Notes: generated by a model not told the origin, from the sequence alone. A DNA stretch of 64,000 bases from Breviolum minutum Mf 1.05b.01 (GCA_000507305.1 DF240153.1:1-64000), one strand, 5' to 3'; shown: positions 41,342-50,710, counted from the first letter of the stretch. Made by a program: numbers and translations.

Positions 41342-41459
41342 CAAGTCACCATGCAATGTGGACACCAGCCCGCTGCATCATGCCAAAATTTCAGCTCTGG
41401 CGTCTTCTTTTCGAAGAGTCGCTCCTTCATTTCGAAGACGCGTTCCGTGGGAGTTGGAC
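41342..41459 (-). CDS. Exon encoding a GST-like N-terminal (thioredoxin-fold) piece
   Basis: Acceptor GGAATTGCAG, donor GACTTG/GTGTTT, 118 bases. The frame reads GPTPTERVFEMKERLFEKKT, then PELKFWHDAAGWCPHCMVTW. A strand followed by (A/S)-G/A-W-C-P-x-C and then a helix is the hallmark of the glutathione S-transferase N-terminal domain found in many photosynthetic eukaryotes, where the C-P-Y-C site is usual. Here the third residue is His. That domain binds glutathione and acts in detoxification or redox reactions. The next expected segment (LEEKxIPY) should lie downstream on the minus strand after an intron, but I did not find it before the family H element at 40826. Either the intron is long or the gene is partial. 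Confidence 0.65.
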
Positions 41460-41881
41460 CTGCAATTCCTGAAGTAGTAAGCAAGGGAAGAAGATGCGGG
41501 TCCTAAGATAGGGATTTTTTTGAGCAAGGTGATTTGTAGACTTTGTAGTTACGTTCCACATCTTTTCACTTTTGGATTGAACATCACCATTTGAGGTATT
41601 TTTTTGATTTTTTGTTTGGATTTGTTTTTTCGCCAATTCCAAGGGGAATTGAACGACCCCCATTGGGAACTAACAATTTGCGCACCTAAAATTATCGTTT
41701 CTTGGAAGACAATTGTTTGCTTCCTTTTTTTTCATAGGGAAAATGGTGGTACCCTTGGGATGGAGGGCCCCTAGCTGTTTAACCCACCCAAGGATTGCTC
41801 CATAAGGGGGATATACCCACTAAATACCCCACTGAAGAGTCATAGGTACTACCTATTATGTATTTCAATGAAATGATGTGT

Positions 41882-41984
41882 ATATATACCTGGAACCGAG
41901 ATGACCCTTCTTTTGGTTCGAAAAGGCCTTGTTTTGAGGGGTTGACCTTTAAAACTAGGGGTCATTTGGGTTCCAGGCATACAT
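41882..41984. mobile_element. MITE-like element, family I
   Basis: TATACCTGGAACCGAGATGA on the left, TTGGGTTCCAGGCATACATG on the right; AAGGCCTTGTTTTGAGGGGT inside. Confidence 0.88.
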
Positions 41985-42162
41985 GTCTTTGAATCTTGGG
42001 CTATCTAAGTTGATGATTTCAATCTATCCGTTTGAAAATCATCTGTCCATTCGCATGGTTGCTGTTGAACTGGAACCGTTTTCTGGCAGCCAACCAAAAC
42101 GTCACGTTTTAGATTTTTTCTTTGCTAACAATGTCCTGATAAATCTTTCATTGCTTCATAAG

Positions 42163-42219
42163 TCTTTCTCCATCCAAAACCCCGGTCGGGTGCGGCGCCG
42201 GATTGTTGTTCCTGAAGAA
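42163..42219 (+). CDS. Weak candidate exon
   Basis: Plus frame SFSIQNPGRVRRRIVVPEE between CTTCATAAG and a strong donor (GAAGAA/GTGAGA). Short, so support is mainly the donor. The minus strand is also partly open. Confidence 0.33.
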
Positions 42220-42373
42220 GTGAGATGGCAAATTCCCCAAAAACCCAACTTCACAAAAAAAAAAAACACCCAAACGTTTCACTTCGAAATCTGTTTCACC
42301 CAAAACCGTAAATAGCTGTGAAGATGTTCAAAACGTATGGTTTTTCGCCATGACCTCATCTCACATTGAAAAC

Positions 42374-42541
42374 CCCGAGCTTCTCTTCAATTCGGCCCAG
42401 CTGTCGGAAGAAAGGCCGTTCCGCCGGGTCGAAAAACAGCGCTTTCCACGGCCTGTTGGCGACTCGACCACCATGGGCTCCACAAACCATGGAAAAAACG
42501 TGTTTTATAGAACGGTCAACCCCTCTCATGTTGTAGAGAAG
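42374..42541 (-). CDS. Candidate exon, unknown protein
   Basis: Acceptor AATATCCCATTCCAG, possible donor CTCGGG/GTTTTC. The frame reads LLYNMRGVDRSIKHVFSMVC, GAHGGRVANRPWKALFFDPA and ERPFFRQLGRIEEKLG, with an even spread of hydrophobic and charged residues. The plus frame is also open (NPELLFNSAQLSEERPF...) but lacks good splice sites. It lies about 0.9 kb upstream of the GST-like exon on the same strand and could belong to the same gene. Confidence 0.5.
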
Positions 42542-42658
42542 CTGGAATGGGATATTCGAAATCGTCCATGATCATGATTTGATCACATTTCGCGAAGAAA
42601 TCTCAAATTCCTAACATGTTGGGTCATGTTGGATAGGATTCTTATTGCTAAAATATAT

Positions 42659-42762
42659 ACCCTCCCTGAAACTAACAGTTCGCACCTGAAAAGCTTCCAT
42701 CGCAAAAGGAAACTAGTATGCCAACCATCCATTTTCAGGTGCAAACTGTTAGTTTCAGGGAT
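42659..42762. mobile_element. MITE-like element, family B variant
   Basis: ACCCTCCCTGAAACTAACAG with TTCGCACCTGAAAA on the left, TTTTCAGGTGCAAACTGTTA with GTTTCAGGGA on the right, near-perfect arms. Confidence 0.88.
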
Positions 42763-42902
42763 TTTAATTGTTGCGGAATAAGGACATCACAAGCTTATTT
42801 ACCCATTGCTGATGCTTGGTTCCAGCATCGGAAAAGCATATAGATAGTGCCTGGTTCCTATCAAGCAATGCTAAGTTGGTGGGTTAAGGTTGGTGACGGC
42901 CT

Positions 42903-42975
42903 TACCTGGGAATTCACTGAACCGACCAGATATCCAGGTTTTACCTGGGAATTCACTGAACCAACCTGATATCCA
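42903..42975. repeat. Two-copy tandem repeat (about 37 bp)
   Basis: TTACCTGGGAATTCACTGAA and CC(G/A)ACC(A/T)GATATCCA occur twice in tandem. Confidence 0.9.
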
Positions 42976-42979
42976 TAAC

Positions 42980-43310
42980 ACAAGCCTTCATTGATCCTAT
43001 ATGTGTTCGTTTCTATGTGGAGTTAGAGCGGATTCGAACTACAGATCGGTTCTTGGGGGCACTGTGACATCCAACTATTTTGACCCTGGAGTAGGGAGGA
43101 CGCTCTTCCCTGTTGTTTGAGGGGGAACAAAGGAGGCGGGGTTATCTAGATTCAAACAAACAGAAGATGTTTCTCATTAGGTAAACAGCACATCATGCAC
43201 TTAGATTTGCTTGAAGTGGATCGAAATAATTCGAAACATATTCCCCAAATGGTGGTGAAAAATGGTGATGAATCCCATGGTAGAATCCGTAGAACTCACC
43301 AACAGAACAT
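42980..43310. other. No gene supported
   Basis: No repeat arms or convincing frame seen; the right end joins the repeat family T sequence. Confidence 0.4.
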
Positions 43311-43314
43311 ATCC

Positions 43315-43460
43315 AGGGTTCTTGGAACCTGATGGCCAGCCATCCATTGAAATAAATGCTGGGCGGTTTCCATTGGATGTGCTGAACCCAAGTTTTTTTA
43401 TTAGGAAAAAATGTTGTTACAACGATTAGACAGCAATAGAAAAACTGGCTGGCACAAGTG
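43315..43460. repeat. Dispersed repeat, family T
   Basis: TTGGAACCTGATGGCCAGCC, ATCCATTGAAATAAATG, TGCTGAACCCAAGTTTTTT, GATTAGACAGCAATAGAAAAAC match 20690-20835 in order. The 96-codon minus frame at 43193-43483 runs through it. Confidence 0.7.
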
Positions 43461-43744
43461 CACCCAAAAACTTCCCAAGACAACTGTCAACTCAACACAT
43501 CAATTCGTACCTGAGCTGTTGTTCCACAACAAGCAAAACATTCGTGACATCTCAAACATCAAAAAATGTGTGGCGGAAAACTAACAGAACGAACCACCAT
43601 TTGTGTTGTTCTTGTTTCATGTTTTTTGTTTGTTACATAGTTTTCACAAAACCCTCTTTTTCCCTCCCAATAAATTTATTGGAAAATTAAACTGGAGGGT
43701 ACAGTAATTCGTATGTAACTTATGTATCAAAAACTTCCACCTCA

Positions 43745-43930
43745 CTGGGGCCAACTTGAGGCTCCGAGGCCTCCCATTTTCACCACCATCGCCGCAGCTC
43801 CCAGCCACGACGACATTCCCCGCCGCAACGGCCACGGCGACAACCGCCGCGTGTAGCCACAACCAGCGCCGTGTCGCTGTGGCGATGTTGCAACGGCGGA
43901 AAGGCCATGGCGGTTCAAAGGAGTGGGCGA
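43745..43930 (-). CDS. Candidate exon with a hydrophobic segment
   Basis: GC-rich minus island. The frame reads EPPWPFRRCNIATATRRWLW, LHAAVVAVAVAAGNVVVAGS and CGDGGENGRPRSLKLAP. The basic stretch followed by about 20 hydrophobic residues and then Ser-Cys resembles a signal peptide or membrane anchor, but no start Met or splice site is decisive. Two other minus frames are open over parts of it (for example MAFPPLQHRHSDTALVVATR). Confidence 0.4.
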
Positions 43931-44099
43931 CAGCATTCAGAGGATGAAACCAGAAAGACTTTCAGGATAGAATCAATGATGGGCCCCCTGAGTGTTGGAT
44001 ATGTGGTTTTATCTGGTTTTATCCTAGTTACACCCACCCACTTAAAACTGGTGGTTAAAGGAGGGTTTCCTGGGGTTTAGTGGGGTTTGCCTTAGCATA

Positions 44100-44700
44100 T
44101 TTTCATGTTTAGGTTCTGGGATTCCTATAACCCAAAGCACACCTGGATGACATCATGCTATGGGATCAATGATTTGGAATTTCGTCTCTCCAGGTGTTAG
44201 TTTATGCTACAATTTTGTTTTTTGTAGTCGTGGTTGGTTTTAATTAAAGAATTGTTGGAAAGGAAGAAAAAGTGGAAGCGGCATCAAAAGATGAAAGACT
44301 TTGTTACATTAACATCCTCAACTGGATCCCCATAAAAATTCCAATTGGACCTTGGAGGCCCTGATTTTATAGGTACAGAATCGGGCTCCCAGGTCCCATG
44401 TCCCATCACAGTACTACAGAATATGAACTCCCAGGAAAAACCAAAAAACATCGACAGTACAGAGTATGGGCACCCAAGGTTGAATTTGACAGCTTGTTTT
44501 GGTAATTTTACCCCCCTAGGGGGGCCAAAGTTCAGATTAGTCCCAAATCAGGCAAATCAACAACATGTACAGAATGGTGCTCTCAAGTTATGTTGGTATG
44601 TTGGTATGTCTTCACTAGTTCAATCTACTCAGATGTGATACCTTGACTTAGAGGTTCAGGGTACAATCCGCAAGTTTTTCGCAACCGATGACATATTTGT
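44100..44700. other. No confident gene
   Basis: A 97-codon plus frame (44345-44638) includes KNIDSTEYGHPRLNLTACF but has no motif or clear splice sites. The rest is AT-rich. Confidence 0.3.
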
Positions 44701-44707
44701 TAGAAGG

Positions 44708-44890
44708 GGACCAGACTCACTTAGGTGACCACCAGGGGACCAGACTCACTTAGGTCACCACAAAACGACTCACTTAGGTCCCCACCAAAAGAGACTCACT
44801 TAGAGCACCACTTTTCGACTCACTTAGGTCACCACAGACCACAAAACTGTGAGAGGTTTGTTAGTGGAGGGCACTCACTTAGGTCACCTC
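44708..44890. repeat. Interrupted tandem repeat of ACTCACTTAGGTCACCAC
   Basis: GACTCACTTAGGT(C/G)ACCAC recurs about seven times with spacers of 5-40 bases. Confidence 0.9.
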
Positions 44891-44924
44891 ACAAGCAAAC
44901 TACATACTTTTAGGGTTGGACATG

Positions 44925-45260
44925 GGGACATGAGGCTTAGGGGACATGGGGGGAGATGGGGACATGGGGGGGACACGGGGACATGGGGTTCAGGGGACAT
45001 GGTTCCATTACATCACCTATAAACAACACCAACACACCTTTAGGGTTAGACATGCGGCATGGGGATTTGGGGTTTAGGGGACATGGGGGGATTTAGGGAC
45101 ATGGTTCCAACATCGGGTTTAGGGGACATCAGGACATGCGAACTGGGGTTTAGGGGACATGGGGGGAGACGGGGACATGGGGGGGATATTGGGACACAGG
45201 GACATGGGCTTCAGGGGGCATGGCTCCATTAGATCACCTATCCACAACACCAACACGCCT
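44925..45260. repeat. GGGACATGGGG minisatellite with a higher-order unit
   Basis: GGGGACATGGGG-type units; a longer unit (CATTA[C/G]ATCACCTAT... ACACC...CTTTAGGGTT) appears at 45006 and 45227, so the array has a nested period of about 220 bases. Confidence 0.88.
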
Positions 45261-45314
45261 TTAGGGTTTGCAATCTGCTTGCTTTGTCGCAGCACGCAAC
45301 TGCATCACCAAAAC

Positions 45315-45445
45315 AAGTTGGTGTCATCCTCCAACATACAAAATATTGTGCTTGCCAAGATGAACCGTCATTTTACAATGTGGTGAGCACCAGGTGTCAT
45401 CCTCCAACATCACCAAATACCGTGCCTGCCACGAAAAGGTCACGG
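45315..45445. repeat. Imperfect duplication (about 77-bp offset)
   Basis: GGTGTCATCCTCCAACAT and the following CAAATA...GTGC(T/C)TGCCA occur at about 45320 and 45395. Confidence 0.75.
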
Positions 45446-45570
45446 TCATGATTGATCCTGTCACATATGAAACGTCAGATGGCGTAGTGCCATTGCACCC
45501 CCTTCTGTGTGAGGTCATCATAAAATTCTACACGCTTGCTAAGTTTTTGCATGCACTCCTACACGCTTAA
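45396..45570 (+). CDS. Candidate exon with a U-box-like start
   Basis: The plus frame reads SSSNITKYRACHEKVTVMID, PVTYETSDGVVPLHPLL, then CEVIIKFYTLAKFLHALLHA and stop. V-M-x-D-P-V-x-x-E-T is the typical opening of a U-box, the E2-binding domain of a class of ubiquitin ligases, but the following helix and the tryptophan of the fold are absent. It may be a truncated or eroded copy. It begins inside the second copy of the 77-base duplication. Confidence 0.35.
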
Positions 45571-45576
45571 CGAAAT

Positions 45577-45652
45577 CTTTCACATGGCGGCGATCAGAGC
45601 GAGTAAAAAGTCGGCGCTCGGAGCGAGCAAATTCGCGGCGCTCAGAGCGATG
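45577..45652. repeat. Three-copy tandem repeat (about 27 bp)
   Basis: GGCG(A/C)TC(A/G)GAGCGAG with AAA/AAT spacers repeats three times. Confidence 0.8.
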
Positions 45653-46179
45653 CACCTCCCTGTTAGAAGTGGTCGAAATTCGTCCCCTAAGTAGAGAAGT
45701 AAGTTGACATTAATAGAATCTGTTTGTACTGAGTACCCTTAATCTCGAGTCATTGTATTTCATAAAGCTTAAACCCTGATTGAAAAAGCTGATGTTTGAA
45801 AAATCAACCGCTTGGGCTGGGGTGATCCTTTGCTTTGACTGATCTATTGATTCAGTATATGTGTATAAGATGCCATAAGATCCGAATCGCTTGTGAATAT
45901 GTGGAGAGACAGCTCCTCATGAGAGCAGTGGCAAGTTCTTCTTGTCGTACAAATACAGATTCGAACAAATAAATCCCACACCTAAACTACAGAATTGTAT
46001 TCAATCTCCAAGACAATACGCCAAAAGTCATCCATCTTCATTTTACAAAAACATGAAGCTGATTAAGACCTGCCAAAGGTCTTTTTGGATTTTTTTGAGC
46101 CACAAAAGTCCAAAAACAGGCTGATGGAAGTGAATCTTTTTAACATCCTGTTGTTTGAAAAAAATTCGGCTAACCGCAA

Positions 46180-46315
46180 ACCAGTTGATACTTTTGATGT
46201 TTCAGAAATCCGGCTTAACCTGTTGATATGGAGACTATCTACCATCTTCTTAAATCGGCGTTCACTAATCTGACAGGTGCTTCGCCGGATGTCCAAACCA
46301 TCAACAGGAATCATG
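46180..46315. mobile_element. Family F element, diverged
   Basis: TTTCAGAAATCCGGCTTAACC on the left, TTCGCCGGATGTCCAAACCA with TCAACAG on the right. Confidence 0.6.
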
Positions 46316-46357
46316 TTTTGAAATCACCATAATTGACAAATTATGCATATAACTATA

Positions 46358-46458
46358 TACCTCAAACCCAACTGACCTCTATTTTTTAAGGTCAACCCCC
46401 CCAAAACAAGGCCTTTTCCAATCAAAAGAAGGGTCGTTTGTATTCTAGGTATATATAT
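46358..46458. mobile_element. MITE-like element, family I
   Basis: TATACCTCAAACCCAACTGA on the left, GTATTCTAGGTATATATA on the right, AAAACAAGGCCTTTTCCAAT inside (inverse orientation to 41882). Confidence 0.75.
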
Positions 46459-46559
46459 TTGGCAATTCTGCTGGTGACCTTTTTGAGGATGGTGAGTTCA
46501 CGTGACCCTTTCAATGGTGTTTCTTTGGTGACCTCCAACGATCGGGGATAAAATGGTCA

Positions 46560-46618
46560 CGGCTTAAATCATCTGGTATATATATATATATTTATACACA
46601 TATCTATATATATATATG
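46560..46618. repeat. AT microsatellite pair
   Basis: TATATATATATATA and TATATATATATATG flank TTTATACACATATC. Confidence 0.9.
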
Positions 46619-46742
46619 TGTACCACCTGGAAAGTAGATGGCGCAACTTCCATTAGTCTTGCTTTATCATGGCCCCTTACGAATCGCCACCTTTTGAGGG
46701 GTTGCACCATCTACTTTCACCACAGTGGTATATAAAGGCACC
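46617..46742. mobile_element. MITE-like element, family P
   Basis: GTACCACCTGGAAAGTAGAT with GG(C)GCAAC on the left, GTTGCACCATCTACTTTCAC with CACAGTGGTATA on the right. Second copy at 57808. Confidence 0.82.
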
Positions 46743-46957
46743 AACTCTATACAACCTCCCCTCCATTCCTGAAAAGATACCCTCCCTGAACTAACATAGA
46801 ACCTAAAAATGATGGTTTCCAATGGGAAGCTCCGAGATTCCAGACAACCCCCATAAGGGAGCGTATCCTCAACTCGGATTTTTTTCGAGTTTTGTTCAAG
46901 GTCCTTAACTCGAATCAAAAATCCTTCAAGTTGGGAAGCATTTGCGGGTAGATGTGC

Positions 46958-47098
46958 CGCGACGGAAGTGATCGGAACAATGGTGATCGGATCAATGGGT
47001 TATTTCACCTACTTAGAAATGGGATATAGTGGTGGTTATAAGTTATAACCCACTGATCCTAACCTTTGATACTAACTTCCTGGGACATCCAAGTGGGT
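46958..47098. mobile_element. Family D/E hybrid element
   Basis: GACGGAAGTGATCGGAACAA on the left (E-type), ACTAACTTCCTGGGACATCC with AAG on the right (D-type). Confidence 0.6.
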
Positions 47099-47512
47099 AA
47101 GGCTGCAATGTGTGTTTTTTGAATTTTTTGGACCCCAAGTGCCCTGATAAAAGATGAAGGAAGGTCTTACGCCCCAAAAAGATAGGTTATACTTTAAAAG
47201 CCCTTTTATAATGAAGGTGGGTCCCCATGGTGAGGTGCTTTATTTCACAGCCCACCCTGCTCGGAAAATTACTTTGTCGCAACATTCAAGTGTGTTGAAA
47301 TATCATTTCCCTCGGGGTGAGAAAACGTCAGGATGTTTTGTTCAACCAGCACATAGACAGTGTTTGTGATTTTGGGAAATTATTTTTGCCACCATAAAAT
47401 CCTAGAAACACTCTCAGTATGCAAATAAAACTGAAAAATGTCTACCTATATGAGCTCTCAATAATACTGGTGAGCCATATTTTTCTAAACAAGTCCTTGC
47501 AAGCCTTACCCT

Positions 47513-47604
47513 CCTGAGAACTTACATATCCCACCACCTTGGGAAAAGGAAAACCATCTTCAAAAGTGCCTTGGGATGGGATATGTTAGTTCCCTGGAGG
47601 GTAC
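47513..47604. mobile_element. MITE-like element, family B-prime, forming an intron start
   Basis: TACCCTCCTGAGAACTTACA and TGTTAGTTCCCTGGAGGGTAC are inverted. Read on the minus strand the element begins GTACCCTCCAGGGAACTAAC directly after the exon at 47605. Confidence 0.88.
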
Positions 47605-47985
47605 TATTGCTTTCTTTTCGAACATCAAAGCAATCTCATGCTTCAGTTTGCCCATTTTGAGATCTTCCCCTGAAAGAAGGCCTTTGGAATTGGAAAATTC
47701 ATTAATATCTATATAGACATCACCAATTTTGGTGGATTCCATGTTCGTTTTGTAAAGCGGGTGTAACAAACGGCCAATCAATAGCCAAACAACTTCGCGT
47801 GTCAGCTGGGTTTGGATTGGTGGCTGAAATACCTCTTGCAAATAATGAGATACTCGTCTTATCAACCCTTTGCCAGATTTCAGCCAACAGTCAGCAACTA
47901 AACTCATGCTGTAGATCTCTGGCCAATTCGCACATTTATTTGACCAACCTTTGCCAAGTTGACAAAGTTTCCAACAATTTTGCAC
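47605..47985 (-). CDS. Large candidate exon, unknown protein
   Basis: Minus frame of about 125 codons: CWKLCQLGKGWSNKCANWPE, IYSMSLVADCWLKSGKGLIR, VVWLLIGRLLHPLYKTNMES, TKIGDVYIDINEFSNSKGLL, SGEDLKMGKLKHEIALMFEK and KAI. Composition and length make it one of the best coding stretches here. It then runs directly into the family B-prime element, whose first bases GTACCC can serve as the donor in phase 0. If not spliced there, translation would continue about 14 codons into the element and stop. The upstream acceptor is unclear. Family not recognised. Confidence 0.6.
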
Positions 47986-48079
47986 CGTATTTCACCAAAA
48001 ACTACCACGCCTCTCCCACGAAGTAGGCACGAAAGTCCTGGCAGATCAGACAGACAGGTTGAATCTGAGGTTGTGTGAA

Positions 48080-48188
48080 AACTCCTGGAAAATTAACGAA
48101 TGTCAACTAAAAAGGGACCCTTTTTTAAGGAAATGTCATCTTCCAACCATCAATTTTCAGGGGATATGTTAGTTTTCAGGGAGGTATA
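48080..48188. mobile_element. MITE-like element, family A
   Basis: ACTCCTGGAAAATTAACGAA on the left, GGGGATATGTTAGTTTTCAG with GGAGGT on the right. Confidence 0.75.
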
Positions 48189-48546
48189 CAATTGTCTTGA
48201 ACTCCTTCTAAGGCAAAACCATCTAAAAAATGTACCATCCAACAAATGAATGAAAATGATTGAAGATGATGAAGTTTACGTCACTATGCCCACATTCCCA
48301 ACAAATATATTTTGTTGACTCTTTTCCCATGGTGTTTGTTCAATCTCATCCATTATTTTTCACTTCTAAATCTTCCTTCTTCATCCAAAACGTTGTTCTA
48401 CCAAAACACCCCAACCATCCCACCGGCCACCTGCCATCCCACCTGCCATCCCCCACGCCCACCCAAACGGTCCCTGGACCTCGGAGGGGCGAGCTTCTAA
48501 AAAACCCGAGCCCTGCAAATATTCCAATCGATCCACTGGCACCTAC

Positions 48547-48610
48547 CGAGCGTGTCCCGATGTGGCCACGGGAGGTCGATGGGGGCGGAAAGTTGCGTCA
48601 TAGACTCGAG
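48547..48610 (-). CDS. Candidate small exon
   Basis: Minus strand, ending at a good donor (CGCTCG/GTAGGTG). The frame reads LESMTQLSAPIDLPWPHRDT with LG. The acceptor side (TTTTGGAG) is weak. A further possible short exon, GC-rich, follows at 48483-48515 after TATTTGCAG. Confidence 0.38.
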
Positions 48611-48937
48611 CTCCAAAAGAACTTCAACATACCCCTTTTGAGCATACCCCTGGCATCCCCAAAAACTTCCCCCAAATGATTCAGGCATTCCGAAACATAG
48701 AGTGCTTGGTTGGGCGTCGTTTGGGTCTGTCCAAAGGGGTATGTTGGAAAATTCCGAAACTCAAGGTTTGTTCTGTTTGTTACCACCAACTAAATAAGGA
48801 TTCCATGATTATCCCCTTATTTACAGAGGTTTTAATCATCCCACGTGTCTGAAATCATCCAACAGTATGGATTTTACCAATTGCCTAGTTGATTTTTTAG
48901 TGCCAAACAAATTTTTGCCCCCAAAAAAACCCTGCAC

Positions 48938-49030
48938 CTCATAGGCTTCTTCCGCATAGCTCTCAGTGTCATCTTGCAAACTCCCTTCTGCTGTCACCGG
49001 CATCCAGCTGAAGATACCTCCAGGTAACGC
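48938..49030 (-). CDS. Candidate exon
   Basis: The frame reads LPGGIFSWMPVTAEGSLQDD then TESYAEEAYE, ending at TATGAG/GTGCAGG. Acidic C-terminal part. It lies between the 48.5 kb island and the dinoflagellate-family exons, all minus strand, so all may belong to one gene. Confidence 0.42.
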
Positions 49031-49148
49031 GGAAGGGCGGCGGCGGCTTTTTGGCAGTTCAGGTGATTCCAAATTTCTGCAGGAAAAATGGGAAGTACAC
49101 AGAGATACCTGTTGGATACTACTTTATAGCTAGTTTATTCCATTACTT

Positions 49149-49254
49149 ATATACCTGGAACTTGTTTGTCCCCCTATTTTGGGTGATTGAACCCTCCAAA
49201 ACAAGGTGAAAAAACTCCAATGAAATCCAATGGTCATGGATGGGTTCCAGGCAC
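49149..49254. mobile_element. MITE-like element, family I
   Basis: ATACCTGGAACTTGTTTGTC on the left, GGATGGGTTCCAGGCAC on the right; CCTCCAAAACAAGG inside. Confidence 0.78.
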
Positions 49255-49339
49255 TGAAATACCTGTTGGGATATGTATGCTTTTGTTCTTTTAACAGATT
49301 GGATCTGCCTCATACCCTGAACAAACATTTTTTTATTGA

Positions 49340-49432
49340 TTGATAACGGTTGGATGATTCCAAATCTCTACATGGGAAATGGGTGAAACTTACCAAACTT
49401 CCATTTAGGACAGGTTGTTTAGAGTTCCAGGA
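49340..49432. mobile_element. Family M element
   Basis: ACGGTTGGATGATTCCAAAT, CATGGGAAATGGGTGAAAC and TTGTTTAGAGTTCCAGG as at 10998-11060. Confidence 0.5.
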
Positions 49433-49513
49433 GATAGTTATTTACAAATATGCCCTTTGTTTTTTCAAGCGTTTGGATGATGTGAAATAAAGATCCCTGA
49501 AAATTATACGTAC

Positions 49514-49608
49514 CACCAAGAGCACTTGTGGAACAAAATCCTTAGATTTCTCACATCCATCTTTGCTACCAATCCCGTAAGTCCTCCATGGAGACTCAGC
49601 CCCTTACA
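49514..49608 (-). CDS. Exon 2 of a dinoflagellate-expanded family gene
   Basis: Acceptor AATCCATTTCAG, donor TTGGTG/GTACGT. The frame reads CKGLSLHGGLTGLVAKMDVR then NLRILFHKCSWW. The LSLHG motif is the block that follows the LPHxW...FW block in this family. The usual next residue is Asp (HGD), here Gly. Together with the exon above it gives the correct order of motifs on one strand, which is the main evidence for both. Confidence 0.55.
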
Positions 49609-49866
49609 CTGAAATGGATTCCTTGCAAATGGTATCCTTGAGGCTGGGAGCTGGCTAACCACTATGTTTGGATTTGGCACAAGACTTGGCTGGATAGCCC
49701 TGTTGGTCACAAGGTTATAAATACATCCTGTACCTGCAGAAGTGCCTTGTTCTCTTGTTTCTTGCTCCCTTTACTGGTCTGCCATAGCTGCTAAAGTGTG
49801 CAGTGCCACCCTGCCGCAGCAATATCCTCAGCTAGTGTTGTTTGTCCTGGCAAAAGACTAAAAGCT

Positions 49867-50220
49867 CATCTGTGGGTTATTCTTCTGGCTCTTCCAAAAG
49901 GCTTGGAGGTCTCCATCCTTGCAAGTAAAAGCTCCCAGCATGTCCTTCTCTGCCATTTCCAGGATCCACTGGTGAGGGAGTAGTAAGAAGCAATCTGTCT
50001 TCTTGGCAACTGGGTTCCCTTCCTCTTTCAAGAGCATTGAGCACTTTACTTCCCAAGGCACAGGCCCTGCAACGTTTCGAAAGCACTTTCTTGGAATGTC
50101 CCTGTTGCAGTTTCCTGGTTTGCAACCATAGGAACCCAAGGCCTCAAGGTCCAACATCTCAGCAGAGTTTGCACCTGACTTCACAGCTGCAGCTGCAATC
50201 TCTTGAACCTTCCACAGCAC
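49867..50220 (-). CDS. Exon 1 of a dinoflagellate-expanded family gene (unnamed)
   Basis: About 115 codons on the minus strand: VQEIAAAAVKSGANSAEMLD, LEALGSYGCKPGNCNRDIPR, KCFRNVAGPVPWEVKCSMLL, LLPHQWILEMAEKDMLGAFT and CKDGDLQAFWKSQKNNPQM. The order LGxxGxxPxNxxRD, P-W-E-V, LLPHxW and GDLxAFW matches, as I recall it, a very large uncharacterised family in Symbiodinium-like dinoflagellates; its function is not known. The true start of the exon may be about 25 bases downstream at AGATTGCAG. The 3-prime boundary is near CCACAG/ATGAGC, with no canonical GT. A family F element lies 147 bases upstream. Confidence 0.7.
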
Positions 50221-50366
50221 TCATTTTGCCCATGGCATATCTCTTGATTTGTGTGACCAACTTCCATAAGACAACATCCCACCGAGCAATGTGAATTTTA
50301 TCAAACTTTCACCGTTTCATGGATTTTTCTGTTCAACAAACTGAGAAATTCTCAAAATGAAACTAC

Positions 50367-50487
50367 AATATATAACTGTTGATGGTTCAGAAATCCGGCT
50401 AACCAGTTGATATGGCAAAAACCCCAATATCTACAGGGTTTTATACATCTCAGGTGCAGGATTTCTTCCATCAACAATATCAAACAG
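50367..50487. mobile_element. Family F element
   Basis: AACTGTTGATGGTTCAGAAA with TCCGGC on the left, GCAGGATTTCTTCCATCAAC on the right; TACAGGGTTTTATACATCTC inside. Confidence 0.75.
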
Positions 50488-50588
50488 TGCCGTATGTACC
50501 ATCTTCAGTGACTTGTTGCGTAGTTTTTCGCACCTGAAAACAACGATAATCACGAAGTTTTACTTCCTTTCACCCTACCACTTATATA

Positions 50589-50710
50589 AATGTCCCAGGA
50601 ATTTAGGATCAAAGGTCAGGATCAGTGGGTGATTTCACCCCCAATTCATCCCCCATTTAGGTGAAATAACCCATTGATCCGAGCACTTGGAAGTCCAACA
50701 GGACATCCAA
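50589..50710. mobile_element. Family D element, diverged
   Basis: AATGTCCCAGGAATTTAGGA on the left, TTGGAAGTCCAACAGGACATCC on the right, GGGTGATTTCACCC and GGTGAAATAACCC inside. Confidence 0.65.
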
